A stretch of 64,000 nt of DNA from an uncultured Anaerolineae bacterium. GTDB lineage: Bacteria; Chloroflexota; Anaerolineae; Aggregatilineales; Phototrophicaceae. Shown in pieces: positions 6,933 through 15,808 of this stretch; within the stretch, counting starts at the first letter, position 1; every line of letters starts with the position of its first letter. The position numbers were made by a program, and so were the translations under genes. The notes below the pieces were generated by a model that saw only the letters and a list, made by a program, of their open reading frames with translations, had not been told where the DNA came from and did no database searches. The DNA lies in contig CAKQCB010000004.1 of the NCBI GenBank assembly GCA_934216615.1, positions 62,001-126,000 on the forward strand. The letters run 5' to 3'.

Positions 6933-8648
6933 ATGTTCTTGACCTTAGAGCTTATGACACTTCGACGGAAATCTAAATATCCAACTCCAACTCCAATACC
7001 TGGATGGGCGGTTTATCTTCGCACCAGCGATGAAGAGGCTCAGAATCCTGAAGCCTCTCAAGCGCGGCAGCGCTATATCATCAACAAGTCCGTTCTTGAA
7101 CGCTCTGGCCTTCCGGTGATTGATGAGTACAAAGATGTTCTCACTGGAAGAAATCCACAGCGAGTTGATTATCAGCGTCTATTGCAAGATGCGCGATTTG
7201 GCAAGTTTTCGCATGTGGTAGTTGAACGGGCTGATCGCTTCGGGCGCAACGATACTGAAGCTCTGCGTGCCATTGACGAACTGGATGAATTTGGGGTTGC
7301 GGTGCGCTTTGCCAACCAGCCCGATCTCGACCCAATAGATGCCGATGACCGTATCATTGTAGCCCTATCGTTTACGTTGGCACGACGCGAGTCGATTCTG
7401 TCGGGATTGCGTATCAAGGGTGCTGCGGAAACGAAACGGGCACATGGTGGTTATCTGGGTCGTGTCCCCGATGGGTTCATCAGCGTCGAAGATGAAGCAC
7501 CAGGTCGAAAATCGTATGCTAAGAAAAGTCATCACATCGAACAAGACCCGGAGCGTGCCAAAATCTGGCGGCTGGCGTGGGACTTACTATTGGGCGATAA
7601 GCTCACCCTCGAAGAAATCGCTGAGGAACTTCACATTCGCGGCTATCACTATCGCAGCGGACGATCCTTCGTTGAAGTGAAAGCCAATGGCAAGCGCAAA
7701 GTCCACTACAACACTATGTCCGACATCTTTCATAACTGGACGTATGCGGGCTGGATCGTCAACATTGAAGAGGGCATCGCTCCTAAAACACTGCGCGGTA
7801 ATTGGGAACCAATTGTTACAACGGAAGAGTTCGAGAAAGGGCTTGCAATCCTTGAGCGACGACATGCTCATCGAGTGGTGCGGCGGAGACATGATTATTT
7901 ATTGAAAGGATTGATTTTCATCGCACTGCCGGGTGAAGAACGCCTGCGTAAGCTGACTAGTTCGACATCCAACGCCAGTCGTTCTGGCGGTGGAACCGCC
8001 TATTATTGTGTCCCGCGCAGTGACATCAATCTGCTGTGCAGTGATATTGATGCTCAGATTCCTTTGGAAATAATGCGAATTCAAGTGAATCCCGACTTGC
8101 TGCCTGCTATCCGTGACTGCTATACCCAGGATGTTGCCCAAAAACTAGGACATCTGCGCCTTGATGAACGGACAGAGCTTGAAGCAGCGTTGAAATCAAT
8201 TGATGAAGAAGAAGCACGAATGGTTCGACTTTTTGCGGCAGGCAAAATCACCGAAGCAATCTGGGATAATCTGTGGGCAGAATGGCAGGATCGTCGTCGA
8301 ACACTGCGCTCTAACATCGAGTCAATGGATGTTCAGCAGGATTATCACATCAATAATTTGGATGTGGCGCTGAAAATCATTGCAAAAGTCGGATTACTGT
8401 ATAATAGCTTGGAGCGGAGTGATCAGAAGGAACTGCTTCGCTTAATGGTCGAGAAAGTGATTGTTGACTTCGAGGGAAAAGTACGATTGGAATTGCGTCC
8501 TCCCTTCGCCTACCTGCATGAAATTTCCGAGCGGGTACGCTGTAAAGGTGAGGTTGGTACAGACAAAACAAAAGCCAGCGAAGTTTCCCCTGCTGGCTCA
8601 TGTTCGGATTGGATCCTAGATTGTGGGTCCACTAGGATTCGAACCTAG
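6933..8648 (+). CDS. large serine recombinase (integrase of the element)
   Basis: 571 residues, or 564 if started at ATG 6954. The resolvase-type catalytic domain begins at about residue 25 (GWAVYLRTSDEE), with the nucleophile Ser in RTSDE. It continues through VVVERADRFGRNDTEALRAI and RIIVALSFTLARRESILSGLR. A recombinase domain follows (about 170-300). Where a Cys4 zinc ribbon is usual, the sequence is LKGLIFIALPGEERLRKL with almost no Cys. A long helical region (about 395-470) is probably a coiled coil. The enzyme would integrate and excise the element. The last residues (DCGSTRIRT) are encoded by the 3' end of the opposite-strand tRNA gene, and the tail before them by its terminator. Confidence 0.88.
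   Translation: MFLTLELMTLRRKSKYPTPTPIPGWAVYLRTSDEEAQNPEASQARQRYIINKSVLERSGLPVIDEYKDVLTGRNPQRVDYQRLLQDARFGKFSHVVVERADRFGRNDTEALRAIDELDEFGVAVRFANQPDLDPIDADDRIIVALSFTLARRESILSGLRIKGAAETKRAHGGYLGRVPDGFISVEDEAPGRKSYAKKSHHIEQDPERAKIWRLAWDLLLGDKLTLEEIAEELHIRGYHYRSGRSFVEVKANGKRKVHYNTMSDIFHNWTYAGWIVNIEEGIAPKTLRGNWEPIVTTEEFEKGLAILERRHAHRVVRRRHDYLLKGLIFIALPGEERLRKLTSSTSNASRSGGGTAYYCVPRSDINLLCSDIDAQIPLEIMRIQVNPDLLPAIRDCYTQDVAQKLGHLRLDERTELEAALKSIDEEEARMVRLFAAGKITEAIWDNLWAEWQDRRRTLRSNIESMDVQQDYHINNLDVALKIIAKVGLLYNSLERSDQKELLRLMVEKVIVDFEGKVRLELRPPFAYLHEISERVRCKGEVGTDKTKASEVSPAGSCSDWILDCGSTRIRT
8573..8598 (-). terminator. Rho-independent terminator of the tRNA operon, inside the recombinase frame
   Basis: On the minus strand arms AGCCAGC and GCTGGCT enclose a 12-base loop. 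They are followed by TTTTGTTTTG (complement of 8563-8572). It sits 26 bases past the 3' end of the tRNA(CAT) gene and is correctly oriented for the leftward tRNA transcript. Confidence 0.65.
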
Positions 8649-8695
8649 AACCAAGCGGTTATGAGCCGCCTGCTCTGCCGTTGAGCTATAGACCC
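8624..8695 (-). tRNA. tRNA with CAT anticodon (Ile2 or Met)
   Basis: A full cloverleaf of 72 nt. Acceptor GGGTCTA pairs with TGGACCC, the anticodon loop is CTCATAA and the T arm is CTAGGTTCGAATCCTAG. CCA is not encoded. The anticodon arm (GGCGG-CTCATAA-CCGCT) resembles tRNA-Ile2, whose C34 is modified to lysidine, but elongator Met cannot be excluded. Its 3' end overlaps the 3' end of the recombinase gene and is a candidate integration site. Confidence 0.9.
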
Positions 8696-8712
8696 AAGAG
8701 GAAGAAGAGCTG

Positions 8713-8783
8713 AGCGGGTAACCAGATTCGAACTGGTGCTAAGACCTTGGAAGGGTCGTGTGCTACCACTACACCATACCCGC
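8713..8783 (-). tRNA. tRNA-Gly(TCC)
   Basis: 71 nt cloverleaf. Acceptor GCGGGTA pairs with TACCCGC, the anticodon loop is CTTCCAA and the T-loop is TTCGAAT. CCA is not encoded. It is the middle gene of a leftward three-tRNA operon. Confidence 0.93.
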
Positions 8784-8815
8784 AAATGGAGATTTGAACG
8801 CATCTTAACACACAG

Positions 8816-8888
8816 TCGGGGTAACGGGATTCGAACCCATGACCTCTTCGTCCCAAACGAAGCACGCTACCAGCTGCGCTATACCCCG
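8816..8888 (-). tRNA. tRNA-Pro(TGG)
   Basis: 73 nt cloverleaf. Acceptor CGGGGTA pairs with TACCCCG, the anticodon loop is TTTGGGA and the T-loop is TTCGAAT. CCA is not encoded. It is the first gene of the leftward tRNA operon, directly after the promoter at 8901-8909. Confidence 0.93.
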
Positions 8889-8900
8889 AAGCTAGAATGT

Positions 8901-8909
8901 ATTATAACA
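8901..8909 (-). promoter_or_regulatory. extended -10 promoter of the tRNA-Pro/Gly/(CAT) operon
   Basis: On the minus strand the sequence TGTTATAAT is a consensus extended -10 element (TGnTATAAT). It would place transcription start near 8894, about 6 bases before tRNA-Pro. The -35 position is weak, as is usual for extended -10 promoters. Confidence 0.6.
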
Positions 8910-8943
8910 GGAAAAAACGCGCAATTACCAGAGTAACCTTATG

Positions 8944-9465
8944 TCAGTTTTTACGTGGTTTTTTCTTGGATGGCGTTTCATTGAAGACCGATAACCAGTA
9001 ACGTACATCTTCTGGCGAGACGTGTTCATTGCCCGTTTTGTCGCCATCTTCTGACTGCGAATCCATTTTCCACGGCTGTTTGTTGATCTGGCCGTGTTTT
9101 TGAGAGAGCACCGTAGCAAATTCTGCGCTCCGCATCGTTTTCATACGGTACTGACGCGCCGCGTCGAGCACGTAACGATCAGACGAGACCACCGTCCAAT
9201 AATGCGAATCTTTGGTGACACGAATCCGCTCGATCATCACACGGTCAGCGTTGCTCCAATGGTTCGCAAAAACCACTTCCACCATCGAACTCCACTGCTG
9301 ACGACTGGCGGGTATCCCCTTATCAAATACCACCGTGATCTTAGACTTTACCCGCGCTGAAAATGACACCAGTTTCTGCACCAGTTTCATCTCATCATGC
9401 GGGTCGTCGAGCGAAATATCCGCTAACTGTCCAATCACATTATGGCCGTCGATAAGGTAAGGCAT
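8944..9465 (-). CDS. NYN-domain protein (YacP-like putative ribonuclease)
   Basis: 173 residues. The N-terminus MPYLIDGHNVIGQ is the classic NYN/PIN-like start, with the first catalytic Asp in DGHN. ITVVFDKGIPASRQQW supplies a second acidic site, and DSHYWTVVSSDRYVLDAARQ a third region with Asp. In Firmicutes, YacP/Rae1-type NYN proteins cleave RNA. The C-terminal part (about 125-173) is charged, carries the phrase SPEDVRYWLSVF seen in bacterial NYN proteins, and ends in Lys/Arg. It is transcribed towards the tRNA operon; its 5' end is divergent from the membrane protein gene at 9569. Confidence 0.8.
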   Translation of the reverse strand: MPYLIDGHNVIGQLADISLDDPHDEMKLVQKLVSFSARVKSKITVVFDKGIPASRQQWSSMVEVVFANHWSNADRVMIERIRVTKDSHYWTVVSSDRYVLDAARQYRMKTMRSAEFATVLSQKHGQINKQPWKMDSQSEDGDKTGNEHVSPEDVRYWLSVFNETPSKKKPRKN

Positions 9466-9568
9466 TCTTCACAATTTCCCAGTCGGTTTGACGTTATACT
9501 CGCATAGTATCATATTTCAGATGCTTTTTTTAAGATATTACACGATATTTGCATACTTTGAGGTATTC

Positions 9569-11611
9569 ATGACCAATGGGCTAAATCCGTCACCTCTATC
9601 GAAGGGGCGGCTCTGGCTTGGCGTCCTCATCACGCTGATCCTTCTTCTCACATTATTAATCGCCTATTACTGGGTGCATAAGCCGATTGATCTGGCGTTA
9701 ATTCAGCGCCTCGGCGCTACCTTTTTAGATGGACTTACCATCATCGCCTTGTTTCTTTTTGCGGGTGGATTTGGCCGTGCCTTCACATCTCGCCTCTTAA
9801 AAATCGACACTTCAAAACTCACACGTTCACAACATCTCACAATCGATATCACCCTCGGGCTGGGGCTGATTTCTGTCGTCGTCCTGCTCTTAGGTTTGGT
9901 CGGCGTATTTCGCGGAAGTGTTTTCTGGGGGGTGATGCTCCTCACGACGCTCATCACCTTTCGTCATGGGCGTGAACATCTGCGTACATGGCGCGGATTC
10001 GTAACACATTTACGCATCGACACCCGTTGGCACGCCTTCTTAGCCTTGATCGTCGTCACCTTTTTGAGCACGGCTTTTTTCACCGCCGCTGCCCCCCCTG
10101 CGATGTGGGATGCGCTCACCTATCATTTGGTGGGCGTGCGCGACGCGCTGAACACAGGACAGATCAGCGCGCACCCTGAAAACTTCTATCTCGGTCTGAC
10201 GGAATGGGTCGAGATGCTCTATGGCGTGGTCATGAGCGCCTTTCATAGCGAAACCGCCCCCGCACTGTTACATTTCGGGTTAGGTATCGTAGGGATGATG
10301 GGCACGGCTGGAACGGCTCGCCGTTACGGGGGCACAACCGCGTCATGGGTCAGTTTAGCCTTGCTCGTCAGTGCGTACAGTTTCGTCCGCTTGTTTGGCA
10401 TGGCTTACGTCGATCTCGGTTCATTCGCTGTCGGCGTGTTCTTTCTCATCGCGCTGCTGGAATGGGCGGAAACAAAATCAGTCCGTTGGTTGGTGACGCT
10501 CGGCATCGCAGTCGGCTTTGCCGCGAGTGTGAAATATACCTCTGGCGCGGTGGGACTTGTGGCAATCGTTTTTGTCTTTGCGCAACAACCCACAAAAATC
10601 ATTCGGAATAGCCTCGTCTTAATCCTCACTGCCTTGATTGTCTTTACACCGTTTGCCCTCAAGGGGCTGATCTTGTATCAAAACCCTGTATATCCCTTTT
10701 TTATCGGCGGGCTGAACTGGGATGCAGGACGCATGGCGCTGTTTTCGATGAGCTATAACGCAATCCTTTCCAGCGATCATCTGTGGCATTTGCCGATCTT
10801 ACCGCTCACCGCGACGATCTTCGGCGTTGATCGTGGGGATGTGTACGACTTCACCAGCGGGATGTGGCTTTTTATAGCGTGGCTTTTGATCCCCCTAACA
10901 TGGGTTCTGCTGACCAAAGAGGAACAGCGCTTTGCCAAACGCGGATTGTTCCTCATCCTGTTATTTACGCTCATGTGGATAGGCATCGCACTATTTTCAG
11001 CGCTTGGGACGCAAGTTCGGCTGTTCATCACCGCATTCCCGATCTTCGCAATTTTAGGCGGGATGGGCTTCAGCGGGTTAGCGCGGTGGCCGGAAAAACC
11101 GATTCATCTGTACTTTATGGTGCGCACCGTCTTTATATTCACGTTGTTGCTCACCGGGCTTGACCTTGTGCTGGAGCAAACCCGTTCGCAAACCCTCCAT
11201 TACTTTTTGGGGCGGATGACCAAAACTGAATATCTTTATGAGCAAACAGGCGCGTACATTTATATGCAAGAAGCGCTGAGTGAACTTCCTGAAGGCTCAC
11301 AGGTGCAGTTCATGTGGGAACCACGCACTTATTACTGCCCGCCTCATATCACTTGCACAGGCGACCTGTTATTTGATGTGTGGTCGCGCCCGTTAGTGAA
11401 TGGAACATCACCTGAAATGGCGATGCAGATGTTACAAACAGAATATGATTATTTACTCGTCTTTCACACGGGCTATGACACCTATTTAGACATCACCCAA
11501 CGCCCTGAAGAAGATGCGTTATTTCTCTCATTCCTAGACGTATACTGGGAACAAATATGGACGGATGGCCTCCGTTACGCCTTGTACCAGCCAAGAGAGT
11601 TGCCCGATTAA
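9569..11611 (+). CDS. polytopic membrane protein, probable GT-C-type glycosyltransferase
   Basis: 680 residues from ATG 9569, chosen because GAGGT lies 5-6 bases upstream; the frame is open back to 9488. About 12-14 hydrophobic segments are visible, with a soluble C-terminal domain of roughly 120 residues (from about 560) containing YYCPPHITCTGDLLFDVW. The first extracytoplasmic loop has APPAMWDALTYHLVGVRDAL, the position of the catalytic acid in PMT/ArnT-like lipid-linked sugar transferases. It may glycosylate surface proteins or lipids. The donor and acceptor cannot be told from sequence. A similar but unrelated-looking membrane protein is at 37501. Confidence 0.65.
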   Translation: MTNGLNPSPLSKGRLWLGVLITLILLLTLLIAYYWVHKPIDLALIQRLGATFLDGLTIIALFLFAGGFGRAFTSRLLKIDTSKLTRSQHLTIDITLGLGLISVVVLLLGLVGVFRGSVFWGVMLLTTLITFRHGREHLRTWRGFVTHLRIDTRWHAFLALIVVTFLSTAFFTAAAPPAMWDALTYHLVGVRDALNTGQISAHPENFYLGLTEWVEMLYGVVMSAFHSETAPALLHFGLGIVGMMGTAGTARRYGGTTASWVSLALLVSAYSFVRLFGMAYVDLGSFAVGVFFLIALLEWAETKSVRWLVTLGIAVGFAASVKYTSGAVGLVAIVFVFAQQPTKIIRNSLVLILTALIVFTPFALKGLILYQNPVYPFFIGGLNWDAGRMALFSMSYNAILSSDHLWHLPILPLTATIFGVDRGDVYDFTSGMWLFIAWLLIPLTWVLLTKEEQRFAKRGLFLILLFTLMWIGIALFSALGTQVRLFITAFPIFAILGGMGFSGLARWPEKPIHLYFMVRTVFIFTLLLTGLDLVLEQTRSQTLHYFLGRMTKTEYLYEQTGAYIYMQEALSELPEGSQVQFMWEPRTYYCPPHITCTGDLLFDVWSRPLVNGTSPEMAMQMLQTEYDYLLVFHTGYDTYLDITQRPEEDALFLSFLDVYWEQIWTDGLRYALYQPRELPD

Positions 11612-11645
11612 AACGATTGCGATATGATGAAAACCTCATGATCCC

Positions 11646-11663
11646 CATCTTGCCATCAAGATG
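11646..11663. promoter_or_regulatory. short palindrome upstream of the LysM/LTD gene
   Basis: CATCTTG-ccat-CAAGATG, a perfect 7 bp inverted repeat 38 bases before the next start. It is too weak for a terminator without a T tract and may be an operator. Confidence 0.35.
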
Positions 11664-11701
11664 ATGATCTCCCTATTTTGTTCCCTTGATGAGAGGCAGA
11701 T

Positions 11702-12742
11702 ATGCCACGTCGCAACTTGCTTTTTTTGGTCTTAAATGCCATTGTTTCTGTCGCTGTGGTTTTGTTAGCATGGAACTTTTTACAGTCGCGCACAGGCGGG
11801 TCTGAAACCCAAGAGCGTATGGTCATCACCGTCCCGATCCTAATCACCGCCACTAATGACCCCTTCTTAACGCCTGCGATTGTGGTTGTCACTGCCACCC
11901 CAACGGATATTCCCGGAAGCGTTCAACTTCCCGAAGGTTTACTGCCTGCGACCAGCGTCGGCGCAGTGGTTGAAACCCAAATCGCGACGTTAGACCCCAC
12001 CTTATTTTTAAGCGCGTTAGATGCCGTTCAAGCGGCAGGTGGGACCGCCTTAAACTTACCTGAAAACTGTATTGTCCATACCTTGCAAGAAGGCGAAACC
12101 CCCTACGGAATTGCCCTGCAATATAATGCGAGCTTTGCCGAAATCCTCGCCGTGAACGGGCTTTCGGAAGATGATGCGACCTTTTTACAGATCGGCCAAA
12201 CCTTGATCGTCCCTCAACAAGGGTGTGTCTTGGGTGCGCAGGCGGTAGCGCTAACCGCATCGGCTACTTTTGAGCCGACCGCGTCGTTTACCCCATCACC
12301 CACAGAAACAGTTGATGGCACGCTCACTTTCACGCCTACACCGCCCGCAAGCGCAACCACCCGCCCGACGGCATCCAATACCCCAACGGTGACCTTGACC
12401 CCCTCATCAACGGTGCCACCCACCGCAGAAAATGCCCAAGTGGTCATCATGGATGTTGTGGGGGTAGGTGATGTGACTACGGAAAGCATCACCATTCGTA
12501 ACAACGGGCAAACCATTGACCTGTTCGACTGGTCATTACAAGATTCTGATGGGAATGTATTCACCTTCCCATCAGGTCGCCGTGTATTTAGCAACGGTAG
12601 CCTGATCATCTACAGCCGTGTAGGGGAAGATACCCCCGCCGCGTTATTCTGGGGCGAATCTGAAGCCTTATTTGAAAGTGGCGAAACGGTCACCTTGCTG
12701 GATAACAACGGTCGCGCGCAATCTGCTTTCGAAATCCCCTAA
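11702..12742 (+). CDS. exported LysM and lamin-tail-domain (LTD) surface protein
   Basis: 346 residues. An N-terminal transmembrane or signal segment (about 5-22, FLVLNAIVSVAVVLLAW) is followed by a Thr/Pro-rich stretch. A LysM domain spans about 120-168 (HTLQEGETPYGIALQYNASF ... LQIGQTLIVPQQ), predicted to bind peptidoglycan or related glycans. A long Thr/Pro linker (about 185-240) follows. The C-terminal 100 residues (VVIMDVVGVGDVTTESITIR, NNGQTIDLFDWSL, LDNNGRAQSAFEI) match the pattern of bacterial lamin-tail domains. AGAGGCAGAT before the ATG provides the ribosome site. The protein is probably anchored in the membrane with its LysM and LTD outside. Confidence 0.8.
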   Translation: MPRRNLLFLVLNAIVSVAVVLLAWNFLQSRTGGSETQERMVITVPILITATNDPFLTPAIVVVTATPTDIPGSVQLPEGLLPATSVGAVVETQIATLDPTLFLSALDAVQAAGGTALNLPENCIVHTLQEGETPYGIALQYNASFAEILAVNGLSEDDATFLQIGQTLIVPQQGCVLGAQAVALTASATFEPTASFTPSPTETVDGTLTFTPTPPASATTRPTASNTPTVTLTPSSTVPPTAENAQVVIMDVVGVGDVTTESITIRNNGQTIDLFDWSLQDSDGNVFTFPSGRRVFSNGSLIIYSRVGEDTPAALFWGESEALFESGETVTLLDNNGRAQSAFEIP

Positions 12743-12756
12743 TTCACTTCAAACTG

Positions 12757-12797
12757 CTGAAGACCAGTTCATCAATTTTGTAGGGACTGGTCTTCAG
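12757..12797 (+). terminator. hairpin after the LysM/LTD gene
   Basis: Arms CTGAAGACCAGT (12757-12768) and ACTGGTCTTCAG (12786-12797) are perfect over 12 bp, followed by a moderately T-rich stretch (CTTGTTCATTTATT). Confidence 0.6.
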
Positions 12798-13009
12798 CTT
12801 GTTCATTTATTCCATATAAATTAGTGTAGTTTGTACAGGTTATCCCCTTTTAGAGTTGTGGTTCTTTCATAGCATCCCTTATAATGCCAAACATCTATTC
12901 TTAAAAAGTGCATCCATACGCTTCTTTACCTGCATTCCATATTTTTGTCATTGCAATTATCCCAATGGAATTGCACTTTTCATCTAATATTCTCTTTGGA
13001 GTACCTCTT

Positions 13010-14326
13010 ATGACACTCAATACCACTTCCCGCCCGGGCCCTAAAGCACAGGCATTAATCGCTCGTGACGATGCCTTGATGTCAGGTTCTAGCACGCCAC
13101 GTTATCCGTTTGTCATGGATCGTGGTGAGGGAGCGCGGGTCTGGGATGTTGATGGCAACGAATATATCGACTTCGCGGCGGGCATCGCAGTCAACTCTAC
13201 CGGACATTCACACCCAACAGTTGTCAAAGCAATCACAGATCAGGCGCAAAAATTCCTGCACATCGCAGGGACTGATTATTATTATGAAGTCCAAGTACGC
13301 TTGGCCGAACGTCTGGCGAGCATTGCGCCCATCTCTGGCCCCGTTCGTGTATTCTTGACCAACTCTGGAACTGAAACTGTCGAAGGGGCGATCAAGATGG
13401 CGCGTTGGTACACCAAGCGCCCGAACATCATCGCATTTTTCGGTGCATTCCACGGGCGTTCTATGGGCGCGCTTTCCCTGAATGCGAGTAAGGTGGTTCA
13501 AAAGGATGGGTTCGGCCCATTCATCCCCGGCGTCTACCACGCCCCCTATTACAACCCCTATCGCAGTGACAACATCGAAGCCGACTTGCACTATATCGAT
13601 GAAATCTTGTTCAAGAAACTCGTCCCCGCCGAATCTGTCGCGGCGATCATTTTAGAACCGATTCAAGGGGAAGGTGGTTACGTCGTTCCCGATCCTCGTT
13701 TCTTGCAACACTTACGCCAGCTCTGTGACCAACACGGCATTCTGCTCATCGTAGATGAAGTTCAATCCGGTATTGGTCGTACGGGTAAATGGTGGGCAAT
13801 CGAACATTTAGGTGTTGAGCCGGACATCGTCTGTTCCGCAAAAGGGATTGCCAGCGGGATGCCCTTGGGCGCTATTTTAGCCCGTTCGGAAATCATGAGC
13901 TGGCCTGTAGGGGCACACGGCTCAACCTTTGGAGGAAATCCGCTTTCTTGCGCGGCCGCTCTTGCCACGCTTGATTTGATCGAAGCAGGCATGATGAACA
14001 ATGCCGCCGAACAAGGCAAGTACATCATGGATGCGCTTGAGGAGATGCAAACGCATCACCCCTCTATGCGTTATGGGCGTATTGCGGGACATGGTTTAAT
14101 GATCGGCGTGGAACTCGTCCAAGACGAGCAGAAGACCCCCGCCAAAGACCTGCGCGATGCGGTTGAACGTATCGCCATTGATAAAGGGTTATTGGTCTTA
14201 GGCGCAGGTGTCAGCACATTACGCATCTGCCCCCCCTTGATGATCGATAATAGCTTGGTGCAACAAGGTCTCGAACGCCTCGACGCCAGCCTCACCCAAG
14301 CCGAACAAGAAGCAGGCATGCTGTAA
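13010..14326 (+). CDS. class III aminotransferase (4-aminobutyrate/acetylornithine type)
   Basis: 438 residues from ATG 13010, which has TTTGGAG 8 bases upstream; an open extension to 12908 lacks a ribosome site. It is a PLP-dependent class III enzyme. Visible features are the N-terminal VWDVDGNEYIDFAAGIAVNS, the phosphate-binding NSGTETVEGAIKMAR, LILEPIQGEGGY-type sequence (IILEPIQGEGGYVVPDP), LLIVDEVQSGIGRTGKWWA with the PLP-pairing Asp, and the Schiff-base Lys in CSAKGIASGMPLGAI. It is closest by eye to 4-aminobutyrate aminotransferases, but acetylornithine or another omega-amino substrate is possible. It appears to be a single-gene unit followed by a palindromic repeat that can serve as terminator (14365-14393). 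Confidence 0.85.
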   Translation: MTLNTTSRPGPKAQALIARDDALMSGSSTPRYPFVMDRGEGARVWDVDGNEYIDFAAGIAVNSTGHSHPTVVKAITDQAQKFLHIAGTDYYYEVQVRLAERLASIAPISGPVRVFLTNSGTETVEGAIKMARWYTKRPNIIAFFGAFHGRSMGALSLNASKVVQKDGFGPFIPGVYHAPYYNPYRSDNIEADLHYIDEILFKKLVPAESVAAIILEPIQGEGGYVVPDPRFLQHLRQLCDQHGILLIVDEVQSGIGRTGKWWAIEHLGVEPDIVCSAKGIASGMPLGAILARSEIMSWPVGAHGSTFGGNPLSCAAALATLDLIEAGMMNNAAEQGKYIMDALEEMQTHHPSMRYGRIAGHGLMIGVELVQDEQKTPAKDLRDAVERIAIDKGLLVLGAGVSTLRICPPLMIDNSLVQQGLERLDASLTQAEQEAGML

Positions 14327-14366
14327 GGTTGTAAACGTGCCGTGTTTGAATAAGGCACAGAATAAA

Positions 14367-14753
14367 GGGACAAGTCGGTGACTTGTCCCTTTTGAATACA
14401 CCTCACCTGTTTCGCTGGCGCTCAGCCGTCCTCTCCGTGGGGAGAGGGCACGACCCCGTCGGGGTGAGGTGTTTTTTACAATGTGACAGGGCACCTCACC
14501 TGCTGCGCTACGCTTAGCCGTCCTCTCCATGGAGAGAGGACAAGGACATTTCTCATTTCGAGATAGGTGATATTTCGCGAACAGGGCAAGTCACCGACTT
14601 GCCCCTACAAATTTCGTATATACAGCGTGATTGTTACCGCCCTCTCCCCACGGAGAGGGCACGACCCCGTCGGGGTGAGGTGCATTTAAAAACGGACAGG
14701 GCACCTCACTTGCTTCGCTGACGCTCAGCCGTCCTCTCCGTGGGGAGAGGCAC
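14367..14753. repeat. cluster of dispersed palindromic intergenic repeats
   Basis: Several modules of one repeat family fill the gap between converging genes. They include a palindrome with arms GGGACAAGTC/GACTTGTCCC (14367-14390), CACCTCACCTG...CAGCCGTCCTCTCC modules at about 14399, 14491 and 14702, GAGAGGGCACGACCCCGTCG...GAGGTG modules near 14445 and 14645, and a GGGCAAGTC/GACTTGCCC palindrome near 14585. The same modules recur at 36.2-36.8, 40.5-41.3, 58.2 and 62.9 kb. The first palindrome, with flanking A and T runs, can act as terminator for the aminotransferase gene. Confidence 0.85.
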
Positions 14754-14755
14754 GA

Positions 14756-15760
<1,005 letters not shown>

Positions 15761-15808
15761 TCATACGTCGAATCAAGCGAGATTCCTGAATAGAGACAAT
15801 AAGGATGC

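Larger units (their letters stand above)
1..8648. mobile_element. putative integrative element, right part, abutting a tRNA gene
   Basis: Serine recombinase, primase, DUF3987 protein, ribbon-helix-helix protein and surface proteins lie side by side and end exactly at a tRNA gene. Composition in 1-8600 looks more GC-rich in coding regions than in the genes to the right. The left boundary is outside the window. No second copy of the tRNA 3' end was found to the left within the window. Element identity is inferred. Confidence 0.55.

Noticed and set aside
8736..8936. Small plus-strand frame across the tRNA cluster
   Set aside because: It is the antisense of tRNA-Gly and tRNA-Pro sequence and not a gene.
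12908..13009. Upstream start of the class III aminotransferase gene
   Set aside because: The extra 34 residues are hydrophobic with no ribosome site; ATG 13010 has TTTGGAG at proper spacing.
14367..14753. CRISPR array
   Set aside because: The repeats are palindromic modules of different lengths and irregular spacing, with related spacers, and no cas genes are seen.
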